A stretch of 64,000 nucleotides of DNA from CAVSWT01 sp963746735. GTDB lineage: Bacteria > Bacteroidota > Ignavibacteria > Ignavibacteriales > Ignavibacteriaceae. Made by a program: the position numbers and the translations under genes. Under the pieces are notes generated by a model that worked only from the letters and a program-made list of their open reading frames with translations, had not been told where the DNA came from and searched no databases. Below are positions 46,445 to 55,738 of this stretch, one piece after another. The stretch is taken from the NCBI GenBank assembly GCA_963746735.1, contig CAVVCO010000030.1, positions 1-64,000 of the forward strand, in the 5' to 3' direction. Position 1 is the first letter of the stretch. Each line of letters begins with the position of its first letter.

Positions 46445-48790
46445 ATGATATCCGCAATATTCAAATTCAAATATTTATTCTTATTCCTATTAATTCAAAT
46501 AGTTTTATTATTTACATCAGAATCATTTTCACAAACTCCTTCCAAGTATTTAACCTTTAATGGTAATAGTGATTATATTAATTGTGGTTATAATGAGGTG
46601 CTGAGACCTAGCACAAAACTAACACTCAGCATTTCTTTTAAAACTGATATTGTTAATTCTTGGCAATCACTAATCTGGTGTGGCAATTATTATGAAAATA
46701 ATTATGCTTTAAAAATTACTCCTGATTATAAAATTAGAGGTTTAGTTTGGATAAATGGATCGCATACAATTTTCTCGGACTCTACAATTGAATTAAATAA
46801 ATGGTATCAAATTTCAATGACATACGACTCTTCCTTAACCGAAAATAATTTTAAACTATATATTAATGGAAATATTCAAGCACAAAGCAATGTGCAAGGT
46901 AGCATTGGGAGTGATTCAGAACCTTTTATTATAGGGGTTTATCCTGGACTATTTAATCAATACTTTAAGGGAGGCATTTCTAATGTTCAACTTTGGAATC
47001 GAGCATTAAGTCAAGCGGAAATTCAGGAGAAGATGAACAAATCACTTAATCCTCAAAACGAACAAGGTTTAGTTGCATATTGGCCGATGAATGAAGATGA
47101 GGGGAATATTATTCATGATTTAAGCGGAAATGGAAACAATGGGAACATTTATGGAGCCGAATGGTTTCCAAATAATACAGTTCATGCAATTTTTCATACA
47201 AATAATGTTTGGATAGATAGTCTATATCAAGGACTTGCAGCTAATGAAGTTGATGCAAGTTTAAGTACAGGAGAAAATTTATCATACACATGGTCTGTTG
47301 GAGCGGATACATTAGCTACGGGAATAAATCCAATCATTAAACTTCCGACCGGCAGCCAATATTTGGTTCTTACTTTAAGGAATGATTCGGGAGCAGTTAG
47401 TAAAGATTCTAGTTTAATCTCTGTTTATGCTGCAAGACTATTGACATATGGCCCAATATATTCTGCAATAAGTGAGCTTGATGATAATACATTTTTTACA
47501 AGTTCTGCTGATGATAGAGTTTATCAATTCGATTCTCTTGGTCATGTTCAGTGGACTTTTTTAACTGGAGGGAATATACAATCTACTGTGACTGTTAGTG
47601 ACGAAAATAATATTTTTGCGACTTCTTCAGATACTAGATTGTATTCTTTCAATTATCTTGGTGAACCTAATTGGGATATAGCTATGGGAGGTGTTGTCGT
47701 CTCATCACCTACATTTTATAAGGATAATGAAATTCTTGTTGGGTTAACTACAGGTAGACTTTTTGCAATATCCTATGACGGCAAAATAAAATGGAGTTTT
47801 CAAACTGATGGTGAATTGGCTGCATCTCCAATTATCAGTAATAATGGGAAGATATTTTTGGGAAGTAAAGACAAAAAAATATATGCTGTCACAGTTAATG
47901 GAGATTCACTTTGGAGCTATCTAACTGCAGATGAAATTGTTGCTTCACCAGCTATAGGAACAGATCATAGTGTTGTGTTTGGATCGAAAGATGGGTACCT
48001 GTATAAATTAGATGAAGATGGTAACTTTCTCTGGAAATTTAAGACTGAGGGGGGAATATATTCGGCACCTGTTATTGGAGAAAATGGACAGATTTTTATT
48101 GGTTCGAGTGATGGATATTGTTATTCAATCTCTAAGTCTGGAGATTTAATATGGAAATACAATACCCATTCATCAATAAAAAGTACGGCTTCAATTTCTT
48201 CTGATGGCTCAACTATATTTGTAGGGAATGATGCTGGAAATATTTTTGCATTTAGTTCTGGTGGTTCTTTAATTTGGTATTTAAATATTTATACCCCAAT
48301 ATCCGCTCCAACTCTGATCACTAAAAGTAATTTATTACTTGTCGGTACTATCTATGGCTCTCTTTACATCATGAAAACCGAAGCTAGTGGTTTAGATAAA
48401 AAAGCATCAAATATTAATTTAGAGTGGCCAACTTATCTTGGGAATAATCAGAGAACCGGAGATCAACAAACTGTTGTTACAGGATCAAAAAAAGATGAGC
48501 AAATAATAAATCATTTTGAATTGATGCAAAATTACCCGAATCCTTTTAATCCTTCTACAATGATATCTTTTTCTTTGTTGAAAGAAAGTAATGTAAATAT
48601 TACAATTTTTAATGTCTTAGGTCAGATGATAAAAGAATACAATCTAAATATTAATTCAGAAGGTTTTCATCAGTTCGAATGGACTGCGAGTAATGTAGCA
48701 TCTGGAATTTATTTTTATTCCATTCATGCTAATCCAACAGATGGTTCAAATGAATTTAACGCGGTGAGAAAAATGATATTTCTTAAATAA
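46445..48790 (+). CDS. Secreted LamG/PQQ-propeller protein with T9SS sorting domain
   Basis: A 781-residue mosaic. After a signal peptide (about 8-30) comes a LamG-like concanavalin-type domain (about 35-235, ending NGNNGNIYGAEW). A short beta segment follows (about 250-330), then a PQQ-type beta-propeller (about 340-660) made of repeats such as SSPTFYKDNEILVGLTTGRL and AASPIISNNGKIFLGSKD. A T9SS sorting domain (about 695-781) with NYPNPFNPST ends the protein. It is probably displayed at the cell surface. It follows the glycosyltransferases but has its own strong ribosome binding site (AAAGGGGATTATATG). Confidence 0.88.
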   Translation: MISAIFKFKYLFLFLLIQIVLLFTSESFSQTPSKYLTFNGNSDYINCGYNEVLRPSTKLTLSISFKTDIVNSWQSLIWCGNYYENNYALKITPDYKIRGLVWINGSHTIFSDSTIELNKWYQISMTYDSSLTENNFKLYINGNIQAQSNVQGSIGSDSEPFIIGVYPGLFNQYFKGGISNVQLWNRALSQAEIQEKMNKSLNPQNEQGLVAYWPMNEDEGNIIHDLSGNGNNGNIYGAEWFPNNTVHAIFHTNNVWIDSLYQGLAANEVDASLSTGENLSYTWSVGADTLATGINPIIKLPTGSQYLVLTLRNDSGAVSKDSSLISVYAARLLTYGPIYSAISELDDNTFFTSSADDRVYQFDSLGHVQWTFLTGGNIQSTVTVSDENNIFATSSDTRLYSFNYLGEPNWDIAMGGVVVSSPTFYKDNEILVGLTTGRLFAISYDGKIKWSFQTDGELAASPIISNNGKIFLGSKDKKIYAVTVNGDSLWSYLTADEIVASPAIGTDHSVVFGSKDGYLYKLDEDGNFLWKFKTEGGIYSAPVIGENGQIFIGSSDGYCYSISKSGDLIWKYNTHSSIKSTASISSDGSTIFVGNDAGNIFAFSSGGSLIWYLNIYTPISAPTLITKSNLLLVGTIYGSLYIMKTEASGLDKKASNINLEWPTYLGNNQRTGDQQTVVTGSKKDEQIINHFELMQNYPNPFNPSTMISFSLLKESNVNITIFNVLGQMIKEYNLNINSEGFHQFEWTASNVASGIYFYSIHANPTDGSNEFNAVRKMIFLK

Positions 48791-48794
48791 TGTC

Positions 48795-48819
48795 AAAAAT
48801 ATTTCAACTTAATATTTTT
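48795..48819 (+). terminator. AT-only hairpin after the LamG/PQQ gene
   Basis: A 9-bp perfect stem AAAAATATT/AATATTTTT with a 7-base loop directly after the stop codon at 48790. It ends in five T residues but contains no G or C pairs, so strength is doubtful. Confidence 0.4.
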
Positions 48820-48847
48820 AGTTAAAATATTTCACAATTATTAATTT

Positions 48848-48866
48848 GAGACATCTGAAAAATTAA
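48848..48866 (+). repeat. Left terminal inverted repeat of the IS
   Basis: GAGACATCTGAAAAATTAA. Matches the right end in 18 of 19 positions. Confidence 0.85.
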
Positions 48867-49006
48867 GATATTTGTTATAAGTGGTTAAAAAATCATCTTA
48901 AAAAATTATTTTTGATTTTAATCTTTTAACTGTTACAATGCTTTTTTTAGTTCTTTGACATATTGAAAGCTCAACCACTCAAGTATGAAAATAGTATTCA
49001 GATTAT

Positions 49007-49978
49007 TTAGCTGGCAGCAGATATCAGTTTTCTAATATTGTAAACTAATGCGGCCATTATAAATTCAAACCGATTTCTATTTAGGTCGTAATAACTGCAC
49101 CTTTGGTAATTAAGGATTCGTTTCATATATGCAAATGGCCTTTCAACTTTATTCCTAACAGTTGACAGCAATTTGTTAAGCTTCTTTTCAGATTGACTCA
49201 AAGGTTTGTTCCGGTAACCCTTTGCTAAGATACCGTCAAAAATATTTTTCTTCTCCAGTTTCTTTCTTCTGGATTTGTTTGCATAACCCTTGTCGGCAAA
49301 GACGGCTTGCTCTGTATAGTCCACTAACTTATCAAAGGCTCTTGAATCGTGAATACTAGCTTTGCTAAACTCCAGCTTTGTTATTATCTCACTGTCCTCA
49401 TCAATTGCGATATGTCCTTTATAACCGTAGTAAGTTTTACCTCGCTTTTTAGTATAATCGGCATCTTTATCTCTATTACTTTTGGAAGCTGCTTGTGCTT
49501 GTTTAATTGTTGCGTCAACTATTGTCCCTTTACCAACTATCAGATTCAATGATTTAAGCTGTTTGTTAAATTCCGTAAATAGTTTTTTATCTAATCCTAA
49601 GCGGGCAAACATCTCCCGGTATCTGCAAATGGTGGTCTCATCTGGGATTGAATCTTCACTGCTCAGTTCAAGGAATATCTGAAAGCTTCTCCTATCAGCT
49701 ATTTCTTCTTCTAATCTTGGATCAGACAAATTATAGATAGTTTGCAATATGAAGCATCTAAGAATTACAAGTAGGCCAATTGTTTTTCTACCAGCCGGTG
49801 AGTTGTTTTGTTTTTCTTTGTCTATAATCTCTTCTATTGGTTCCAATAGTTTTGGCCAATTTATTTTCGATTTTATTATTTCTAAAGCTTGTTTGCTTTG
49901 AGTTTTTATATGTTTGCTAAATGTATCATTGGCTGCAGATGTAAATAAGTCTATATTATGGATTTTATTGCTGCGCAT
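49007..49978 (-). CDS. IS5-like DDE transposase
   Basis: A 323-residue DDE transposase from the ATG at 49978 (an in-frame TTG at 50002 gives eight more residues but lacks a ribosome site). The N-terminal domain carries SPAGRKTIGLLVILRCFIL and the DPRLEEEIADRRSFQIF segment. Catalytic residues are suggested by GTIVDATIKQA (first aspartate), AVFADKGY (second aspartate) and RNKVERPFAYMKRI (glutamate in the Y-helix). It is intact. The family group within IS5 is not decided. Confidence 0.88.
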   Translation of the reverse strand: MRSNKIHNIDLFTSAANDTFSKHIKTQSKQALEIIKSKINWPKLLEPIEEIIDKEKQNNSPAGRKTIGLLVILRCFILQTIYNLSDPRLEEEIADRRSFQIFLELSSEDSIPDETTICRYREMFARLGLDKKLFTEFNKQLKSLNLIVGKGTIVDATIKQAQAASKSNRDKDADYTKKRGKTYYGYKGHIAIDEDSEIITKLEFSKASIHDSRAFDKLVDYTEQAVFADKGYANKSRRKKLEKKNIFDGILAKGYRNKPLSQSEKKLNKLLSTVRNKVERPFAYMKRILNYQRCSYYDLNRNRFEFIMAALVYNIRKLISAAS

Positions 49979-50030
49979 TTTTTCTTTCTCTTTTTTTGCC
50001 AATGGTATTTAAATCTTTTATTAATGTCAA

Positions 50031-50049
50031 TTAATTTTTCAGATGTTTC
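50031..50049 (-). repeat. Right terminal inverted repeat of the IS
   Basis: Reads GAAACATCTGAAAAATTAA on the minus strand, the partner of the left end. Confidence 0.85.
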
Positions 50050-50114
50050 TAATTTATAAATAGTTTTTATATTCTAATACATAAAAACAGTATCTAAAAT
50101 AGGGAGGTCGTATT

Positions 50115-51407
50115 ATGAAATCTTCTATTATTTTATCCATTTTCTTAATGTTAATATTAGTAGTGGGTTGTTCTAAGGATAATGTTGTCTCGTCCAATGC
50201 TGATGGTTCCCATGGCAGCATATCTCTTGGTATAGATAAGGCAAATGCACCGTCTGATGTTGTTGCGGTGATTGCTTATTTAACAAGGGAAAACTATGAT
50301 ACATTAAGTGGATCTTTAAATATTTTATCCGATTCTGCAGCGGACATTTCATTTCAATCAATTCCGATCGGAAAATGGCATTTAAAAGTTGATGCTATAA
50401 ATAAAGATAGTGTTGTAATTTATTCAGGTGAAAGTGATGTAGAGGTTCAAGAAAATATTTTAACTCAAGTTAGTTTAACTTTAATTCCAAAAGGAAATGG
50501 GACAGGTAGCGTTTATATCTTTGTAACCTGGGGAGAAAATATAAATTCTTCTTGGACTGATTATCCTGGTAATTCGTTGTTAAAACCATCAATTATTCCA
50601 GATAATCCTTACGGAGTATTTCATCCTAAAGTAATCTATGAAGATGGAATCTATAAAATGTGGTTTACAAGTGGATACAATTCAGCTGTAGCTGATATTT
50701 GGTATGCAGTTTCTAAAGACGGTATAAATTGGCTGTTAGGCTATAATTCTCCTATTGTTAATGTAGGGAACTTTAATTCTTGGGATTCACATTCTGTACA
50801 ATCTGGTGCTATAATTAAAGAAGATGGAGTATATAAATTATATTATCTGGGCTTTTCGAATGAATATGGACAATGGAATATTGGACTTACAACATCAACA
50901 GATGGAGTACACTGGACTAAATATGCAAGCCCCATACTTTTTGCAAGTGATAATGAATATCAAATTTGGCCTAACGATATATTAAAAATAAATGGTAAAT
51001 ATTATTTGTTTTATGGTTCAAGAAATTATCCTTATTATGATGTAAGGTTGGCAATTTCTGAAGATGGAATTAATTTTACAAAATATGAAGGGAATCCAAT
51101 TTTAAAATCTGATATAGAATGGGAATCTACTGGTATTGGTAATGCATCTGTTATTTATGATGATAATCAATATAAAATGATATACATGAATGCTTTGGGA
51201 AATGGATTTGGAATCGCGATTTCTCAAGATGGAATTCATTGGGAGAAAAAATCTAATAATCCATTTTTTAAATTAAAGGATGTTTATAACGAGTGGTGTT
51301 ACAAAATTTCATATCCATTCTGGAGAAAAATTAATGGGCAATTTTTAATTTATTATACAGGAAGTACGATTGATGGTGCTCTGAAGATAGGTATGATTTA
51401 TAAGTAA
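50115..51407 (+). CDS. Propeller lipoprotein, paralogue 1 of 3
   Basis: A 430-residue lipoprotein with lipobox cysteine C19 (LVVGCSKD). A conserved beta domain of about 115 residues follows (from GSISLGIDKANAPSDVVAVI to GTGSVYIFVTWG). Then come repeats of the arabinanase/GH43-GH130-like five-bladed propeller type (AVSKDGINWLLGYNSPIV, TSTDGVHWTKYASPILF, ISEDGINFTKYEGNPIL). Catalytic residues of GH43 are not obviously conserved, so I would not call it an enzyme. A strong AGGGAGG lies 8 bases upstream of the start. It is the first of three tandem paralogues. Confidence 0.8.
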   Translation: MKSSIILSIFLMLILVVGCSKDNVVSSNADGSHGSISLGIDKANAPSDVVAVIAYLTRENYDTLSGSLNILSDSAADISFQSIPIGKWHLKVDAINKDSVVIYSGESDVEVQENILTQVSLTLIPKGNGTGSVYIFVTWGENINSSWTDYPGNSLLKPSIIPDNPYGVFHPKVIYEDGIYKMWFTSGYNSAVADIWYAVSKDGINWLLGYNSPIVNVGNFNSWDSHSVQSGAIIKEDGVYKLYYLGFSNEYGQWNIGLTTSTDGVHWTKYASPILFASDNEYQIWPNDILKINGKYYLFYGSRNYPYYDVRLAISEDGINFTKYEGNPILKSDIEWESTGIGNASVIYDDNQYKMIYMNALGNGFGIAISQDGIHWEKKSNNPFFKLKDVYNEWCYKISYPFWRKINGQFLIYYTGSTIDGALKIGMIYK

Positions 51408-51488
51408 CAAGATTTATTATTTTGAATGTTTAATCATGGTAGATATAATTCTATATTAATTATTTATAATAATATCGGGTGAATTATT

Positions 51489-52802
51489 ATGAAATCTCTC
51501 AATATTCTTTTATATCTTTTAATATTATTATTAGCAACTAGTTGTTCAAATAAGAACAATATTGCATCCACTTCAAATTCTTCAAATGGAAGTGTTTCAC
51601 TTAAAACAGATAAAGCAAATGCTCCTTCTAATGTTGTTGCAGTGATAGCATATTTATCGAAGGACAATTATCAAACTCTTAGTGAATATTTAAATTTGTT
51701 ATCAGATTCTGCAGCGGAAATATCATTTCAATCTGTTCCAGTGGGAACTTGGCATTTAAAGATTGATGCAGTAAATAAAGATAGTGTTGTAATTTATTCT
51801 GGAGAGAGTGATATTCAAATTGAGGAGAACGTATTAACAGAAGTCCATTTGATATTAACACCAACTGGTAGCGGTACTGGTAGTGTATATATTTACGTTT
51901 CATGGGGTGACTTATCTTCTAATTGGAGTGACTTTATAAACAATCCTATAATTACAAAGGACAGTTCATTCTATGATGAATATGGAGTAGGAGCAAGTTT
52001 TGTATTGAATGAAGATAATGGTTTCAAAATGTGGTTCTCAGGCATTGGTATAAGTGGCTCTGCCTATGGTTATTATGCTTATTCTAAAAATGGATTGACT
52101 TGGACAAAATATAGCCAAAATCCTATTTTACTTCCGGGTACAACAGGAGGATGGGATTCACATCATGTTTCCCCAGGTCCAGTTATAAAAGAAGACGAAA
52201 TTTACAAAATGTATTACTCTGGTTGGTCAGATCAAAATGGAGTATGGCCTGTAGGATTGGCAACTTCAACTGATGGGATAAATTGGAAAAAATATAGTGG
52301 CAATCCAGTTCTGAGCGGAAATGGCTGGGATTATGTTATTAGGCCGCAATCAATTGTAAAAAGAAATGGAATATATTATTTATTCTATACAGGAGGTTTA
52401 GGATATAATTGTAAAATCGGGGTAGCAACTTCTGAAGATGGATTTAATTGGGAAAGATATTCGGGGAACCCAGTTATGACTTATGATAAAGATTGGGAAG
52501 GAGACGGGATTGGATTTCCTAATGTAATTTATGAGAAAAATCAATTTGAAATGGTTTATCAAGGTTCAGTTCAACAAACCCAGACAAATACAGGATTTGG
52601 GTCTGCATTTTCTAAAGATGGTTTTAATTGGGTAAAAAGTTCAAGCAAACCATTTTTTAGAACACAAGATTGTAACAAAAATTGGTTAAAGATTTCCTTT
52701 CCATACTTTATTAAAGTAGAAAATGAAAGCAGGATTTACTATACCGGAATTGATTTTAATAATTCGAATTGGTCGATTTGTGTGACTAGAAAATTAAATT
52801 AA
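51489..52802 (+). CDS. Propeller lipoprotein, paralogue 2 of 3
   Basis: A 437-residue lipoprotein with lipobox cysteine C19 (LATSCSNK). It has the same beta domain (KANAPSNVVAVIAYLSKDNY) and propeller repeats (YSKNGLTWTKYSQNPILL, TSTDGINWKKYSGNPVL, TSEDGFNWERYSGNPVM) as its neighbours. The gap of 81 bases from paralogue 1 and the matching architecture show tandem duplication rather than independent origin. Upstream GGGTGA provides a weaker ribosome site. Probably anchored in the outer membrane or on the surface; ligand unknown. Confidence 0.8.
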   Translation: MKSLNILLYLLILLLATSCSNKNNIASTSNSSNGSVSLKTDKANAPSNVVAVIAYLSKDNYQTLSEYLNLLSDSAAEISFQSVPVGTWHLKIDAVNKDSVVIYSGESDIQIEENVLTEVHLILTPTGSGTGSVYIYVSWGDLSSNWSDFINNPIITKDSSFYDEYGVGASFVLNEDNGFKMWFSGIGISGSAYGYYAYSKNGLTWTKYSQNPILLPGTTGGWDSHHVSPGPVIKEDEIYKMYYSGWSDQNGVWPVGLATSTDGINWKKYSGNPVLSGNGWDYVIRPQSIVKRNGIYYLFYTGGLGYNCKIGVATSEDGFNWERYSGNPVMTYDKDWEGDGIGFPNVIYEKNQFEMVYQGSVQQTQTNTGFGSAFSKDGFNWVKSSSKPFFRTQDCNKNWLKISFPYFIKVENESRIYYTGIDFNNSNWSICVTRKLN

Positions 52803-52865
52803 TATATTTTATAAAGAATATAATTTCGAATTCAAATTAAATAAAAATAATTATGGGGTAAGATT

Positions 52866-54173
52866 ATGAGAGCATCGATAATAATTTCTATAGCTCTTAT
52901 GTTAATTTTAACATTTGGTTGTTCAAATGATAAAATTGTAACACCTTCTGATTCATCAAGCGGTAGCGTTTCATTTAAAATTGATAAGACAAATGCACCT
53001 TCCAATGTAGTTGCTGTAATAGCTTATTTAACTAGAGACAATTATGAAACTTTAATTGGTACTCTGAATTTACTTTCAGATTCAACTGCCGATATCTCTT
53101 TTCAAGCAATTGCTGCAGGGGCATGGCATTTAAAGGTAGATGCAATAAATAAAGATAGCATTGTAATTTATACAGGAGAGAGTGACGTAAATGTTCAAGC
53201 TAATATTTTAACAGAAATTAATTTAACTTTAGTTCCAACAGGAAATGGAACTGGCAGTGTCTATATTTTTGTTACCTGGGGGGAATTACAAGGTTATACC
53301 TGGACAGATTATAAAAATAATCCTGTCCTTACAAATTCTGGATCAAATTATGGGGTTCAAGGTGTACAGTATCCTCGTATATTAATCGATAATGGCACTT
53401 ACAAAATGTGGTACAAAAATCTTGAGAGCAATGGAGTAGGATCAGTTGGCTATGCTGAATCCACTGATGGAATATCTTGGACCAAAATAGGAGAAGAACC
53501 GGTTCTCAAGCCTAGTGGTCAAAATGGAACCTGGGATGAATCTTATGTATCGGATGGCCCCGTTATTAAAGAAAATGGGACTTATAAAATGTATTACAGC
53601 GGTGCTGTAGAAGCTCATCAGCAAGGACAAATAGGTTTAGCGACTTCATCGGATGGTATACATTGGGAGAAATATCCTTCACCTGTTATTTGTTATGGAA
53701 GTGGTTGGGAATATAGTATCAATTCAAATTCATTAGTCAAAAAAGACAGTCTTTATTATATGTATTATCATGGGTATTCATCATCAACTGGCTTCCGTGA
53801 AGGTTTAGCAACTTCTGTTGATGGAATACATTGGACTAAATACCAAGGAAATCCAATTCTTTATGCAACAGAAGATTGGGAGGGGACAGGAACTTGTTCT
53901 GTTTCAGTAATTTATGAATCTGGTAGATTTGAAATGATCTATATGAACTATTTTGATAGCAATATGGGATTTGGCAAAGCGACTTCTGTAGATGGCATCC
54001 ATTGGATGAAAGATAAAAATAATCCATATTTTCTTGGTAGTAATTCCGCAAACAACTGGACTTCACGCCCAATTTCTCCTTACTTGCTAAAAACAGATAA
54101 TAATTATAGAGTGTATTATAATAGTTCAGCATATCCAACAGAAATTGGATTTTTGACTTTTAATAAGTTTTAA
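52866..54173 (+). CDS. Propeller lipoprotein, paralogue 3 of 3
   Basis: A 435-residue lipoprotein with lipobox cysteine C19 (LTFGCSND). It carries the same beta domain and five-bladed propeller (ESTDGISWTKIGEEPVL, TSSDGIHWEKYPSPVIC, TSVDGIHWTKYQGNPIL). It converges with a glycosyltransferase gene on the minus strand. The repeats have drifted more in loops than in the blade motif S-x-D-G-[IV]-x-W, suggesting the fold is retained while binding surfaces differ. Confidence 0.8.
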   Translation: MRASIIISIALMLILTFGCSNDKIVTPSDSSSGSVSFKIDKTNAPSNVVAVIAYLTRDNYETLIGTLNLLSDSTADISFQAIAAGAWHLKVDAINKDSIVIYTGESDVNVQANILTEINLTLVPTGNGTGSVYIFVTWGELQGYTWTDYKNNPVLTNSGSNYGVQGVQYPRILIDNGTYKMWYKNLESNGVGSVGYAESTDGISWTKIGEEPVLKPSGQNGTWDESYVSDGPVIKENGTYKMYYSGAVEAHQQGQIGLATSSDGIHWEKYPSPVICYGSGWEYSINSNSLVKKDSLYYMYYHGYSSSTGFREGLATSVDGIHWTKYQGNPILYATEDWEGTGTCSVSVIYESGRFEMIYMNYFDSNMGFGKATSVDGIHWMKDKNNPYFLGSNSANNWTSRPISPYLLKTDNNYRVYYNSSAYPTEIGFLTFNKF

Positions 54174-54201
54174 TCTAAAGTTATTCTTTTTATTTAAATA
54201 T

Positions 54202-54231
54202 AGAGTTAAGATTTCATTTAATCTTAGCTCT
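54202..54231. terminator. Bidirectional hairpin between convergent genes
   Basis: AGAGTTAAGAT (54202-54212) pairs with ATCTTAGCTCT (54221-54231) with one G-U pair and an 8-base loop. It lies 29 bases past the stop of paralogue 3 and overlaps the stop codon of the glycosyltransferase gene on the other strand. T-rich sequence follows on both sides. Confidence 0.5.
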
Positions 54232-55477
54232 TTATAATTTCACTTAAATCTTTTGCAATATTTCTTCGATCAAATTGTTTTACATAATTTAAATCTGTTT
54301 TGAAATTATTTTCATTTAAAAACATCTCATGAGCATCTTCAGAATATTTGAAAATCATACCTGCGTTTGACTCTTTCAATATATTTCCAACTTCATAATT
54401 ATCATCACCGAATGCAATAATTTTATTTCCAGTCCTTAAATATTCGAATAACTTTCCGGGTACATGTCTTGGTTCAGTTGCACAAACTAATAAATATGAA
54501 GCTTTTAATAACTCATCTACCATCTGGTCGTACGGAAGAAAGCCTAAATAGGATATATATTCATCTAAACCAGTTTCATGAAGTGATTTTTTTATTCCAG
54601 GACTTACAGTTCCAATAAATTTTAATCTTAGTTTTGCGCCTTTTTTTATTTCCAAAATAATTTGTTTCCAAAAGTTTTTTGGGTTTTGATAATCAAAGAT
54701 ATTCCCTGCATGAAGTATGGTCTTTTCTTCATCTTGAATCTTCTTTTCTTTGTTTACAAACTTTTCTTCATTATATCCCCAATAAAGAATATGTGATTTA
54801 TCCTTAACCCTAGGATATTTTTGCACATAGTTATCTTTCATTGTTTCAGTAATGAATATTGCTTTAGTAGCATTTTCTAGAACTTTTTTCTCTAAATGAT
54901 TATCTATTTTTAATGTTAGTTTACTTCTTTTAAAATCTTTATAATATATGATATTTGTCCATGGATCAATAAACACTGGGATATGAGGTACATTAAATTT
55001 TCTACTTAGTTTCTTTCCAATTAAATGAGCAGAGTGGGGGGGCCCAATAGTTATTATTGCATCTTGCGGATTATTCTTTAAAAAATTGTTACCTGCTTTT
55101 ACAGCAGAGAAATACCATCCAATTCGAGCATCAGGTATAAATAAATTCATTCTTATCCAGATGGATAAGCGATGATTAAAACTATTATTAGTTAAAGAAA
55201 TAGTTTCTGAAGCAATCAAAGGTTCATCTTTTTTCTTGCCTAAAAATTTTCTATAAATATTAAATGGTTCCCATGCTTTTGCTTTAATAACTTTTAGATT
55301 CGGATCAATTTCATTTAAAAGACTTATATCTGGATGTGAAAAATTATCTTCTGTAGTCGTCAATACTGATGGTACACAATCGAATTCTGGGAGATGTTTA
55401 ATAATATAAAAAGGCCAATGCACCGAAGCTTTGCCGGAAGGCGGCCAAAAATATGTAATGAACAAAACTTTTTTCAT
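54224..55477 (-). CDS. Family 4 glycosyltransferase
   Basis: A 417-residue GT-B glycosyltransferase, with TYFWPPSGKASVHWPFYIIKHLPE near the N-terminus (WPPSG and the KASVHWP pattern typical of a subset of GT4). It has HAGNIFDYQNPKNFWKQI and the C-terminal RHVPGKLFEYLRTGNKIIAF, where the conserved glutamate lies in FEYL. It is a separate unit from the main cluster, so its polymer is unknown. The start is the ATG at 55477. Confidence 0.82.
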   Translation of the reverse strand: MKKVLFITYFWPPSGKASVHWPFYIIKHLPEFDCVPSVLTTTEDNFSHPDISLLNEIDPNLKVIKAKAWEPFNIYRKFLGKKKDEPLIASETISLTNNSFNHRLSIWIRMNLFIPDARIGWYFSAVKAGNNFLKNNPQDAIITIGPPHSAHLIGKKLSRKFNVPHIPVFIDPWTNIIYYKDFKRSKLTLKIDNHLEKKVLENATKAIFITETMKDNYVQKYPRVKDKSHILYWGYNEEKFVNKEKKIQDEEKTILHAGNIFDYQNPKNFWKQIILEIKKGAKLRLKFIGTVSPGIKKSLHETGLDEYISYLGFLPYDQMVDELLKASYLLVCATEPRHVPGKLFEYLRTGNKIIAFGDDNYEVGNILKESNAGMIFKYSEDAHEMFLNENNFKTDLNYVKQFDRRNIAKDLSEIIKS

Positions 55478-55738
55478 GCGCTTGTTAAATTAACAATAAG
55501 TACTGATAACTATATCTAATATTTGCTAAAAATATTTTCTTGTTGTTTTTATTATTGAGAGATTATTTAATAAGCTGATTTATTTTGATAATAAAAATAA
55601 TTAAATGGCAATAGAAAACCATTAAACTAATTCAAAATGATTTAACAAATAAGATTCAAATTTTTATGGATTAACATTTCCATGAAAATTTTTTATTTTT
55701 ACATTGTTTTTTTTACATATTATAAAAAGAGAAGAATT

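Larger units (their letters stand above)
48848..50049. mobile_element. Complete IS5-family-like insertion sequence, about 1.2 kb
   Basis: The element is bounded by 19-bp inverted repeats, GAGACATCTGAAAAATTAA at 48848-48866 and its match (reverse complement GAAACATCTGAAAAATTAA) at 50031-50049, with one mismatch. It carries a single intact transposase gene on the minus strand. The flanking TAATTT occurs on both sides (48842-48847 and 50050-50055), a likely 6-bp target duplication, although such an AT-rich hexamer could be chance. An intact transposase and well-matched ends suggest recent insertion. Confidence 0.85.
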
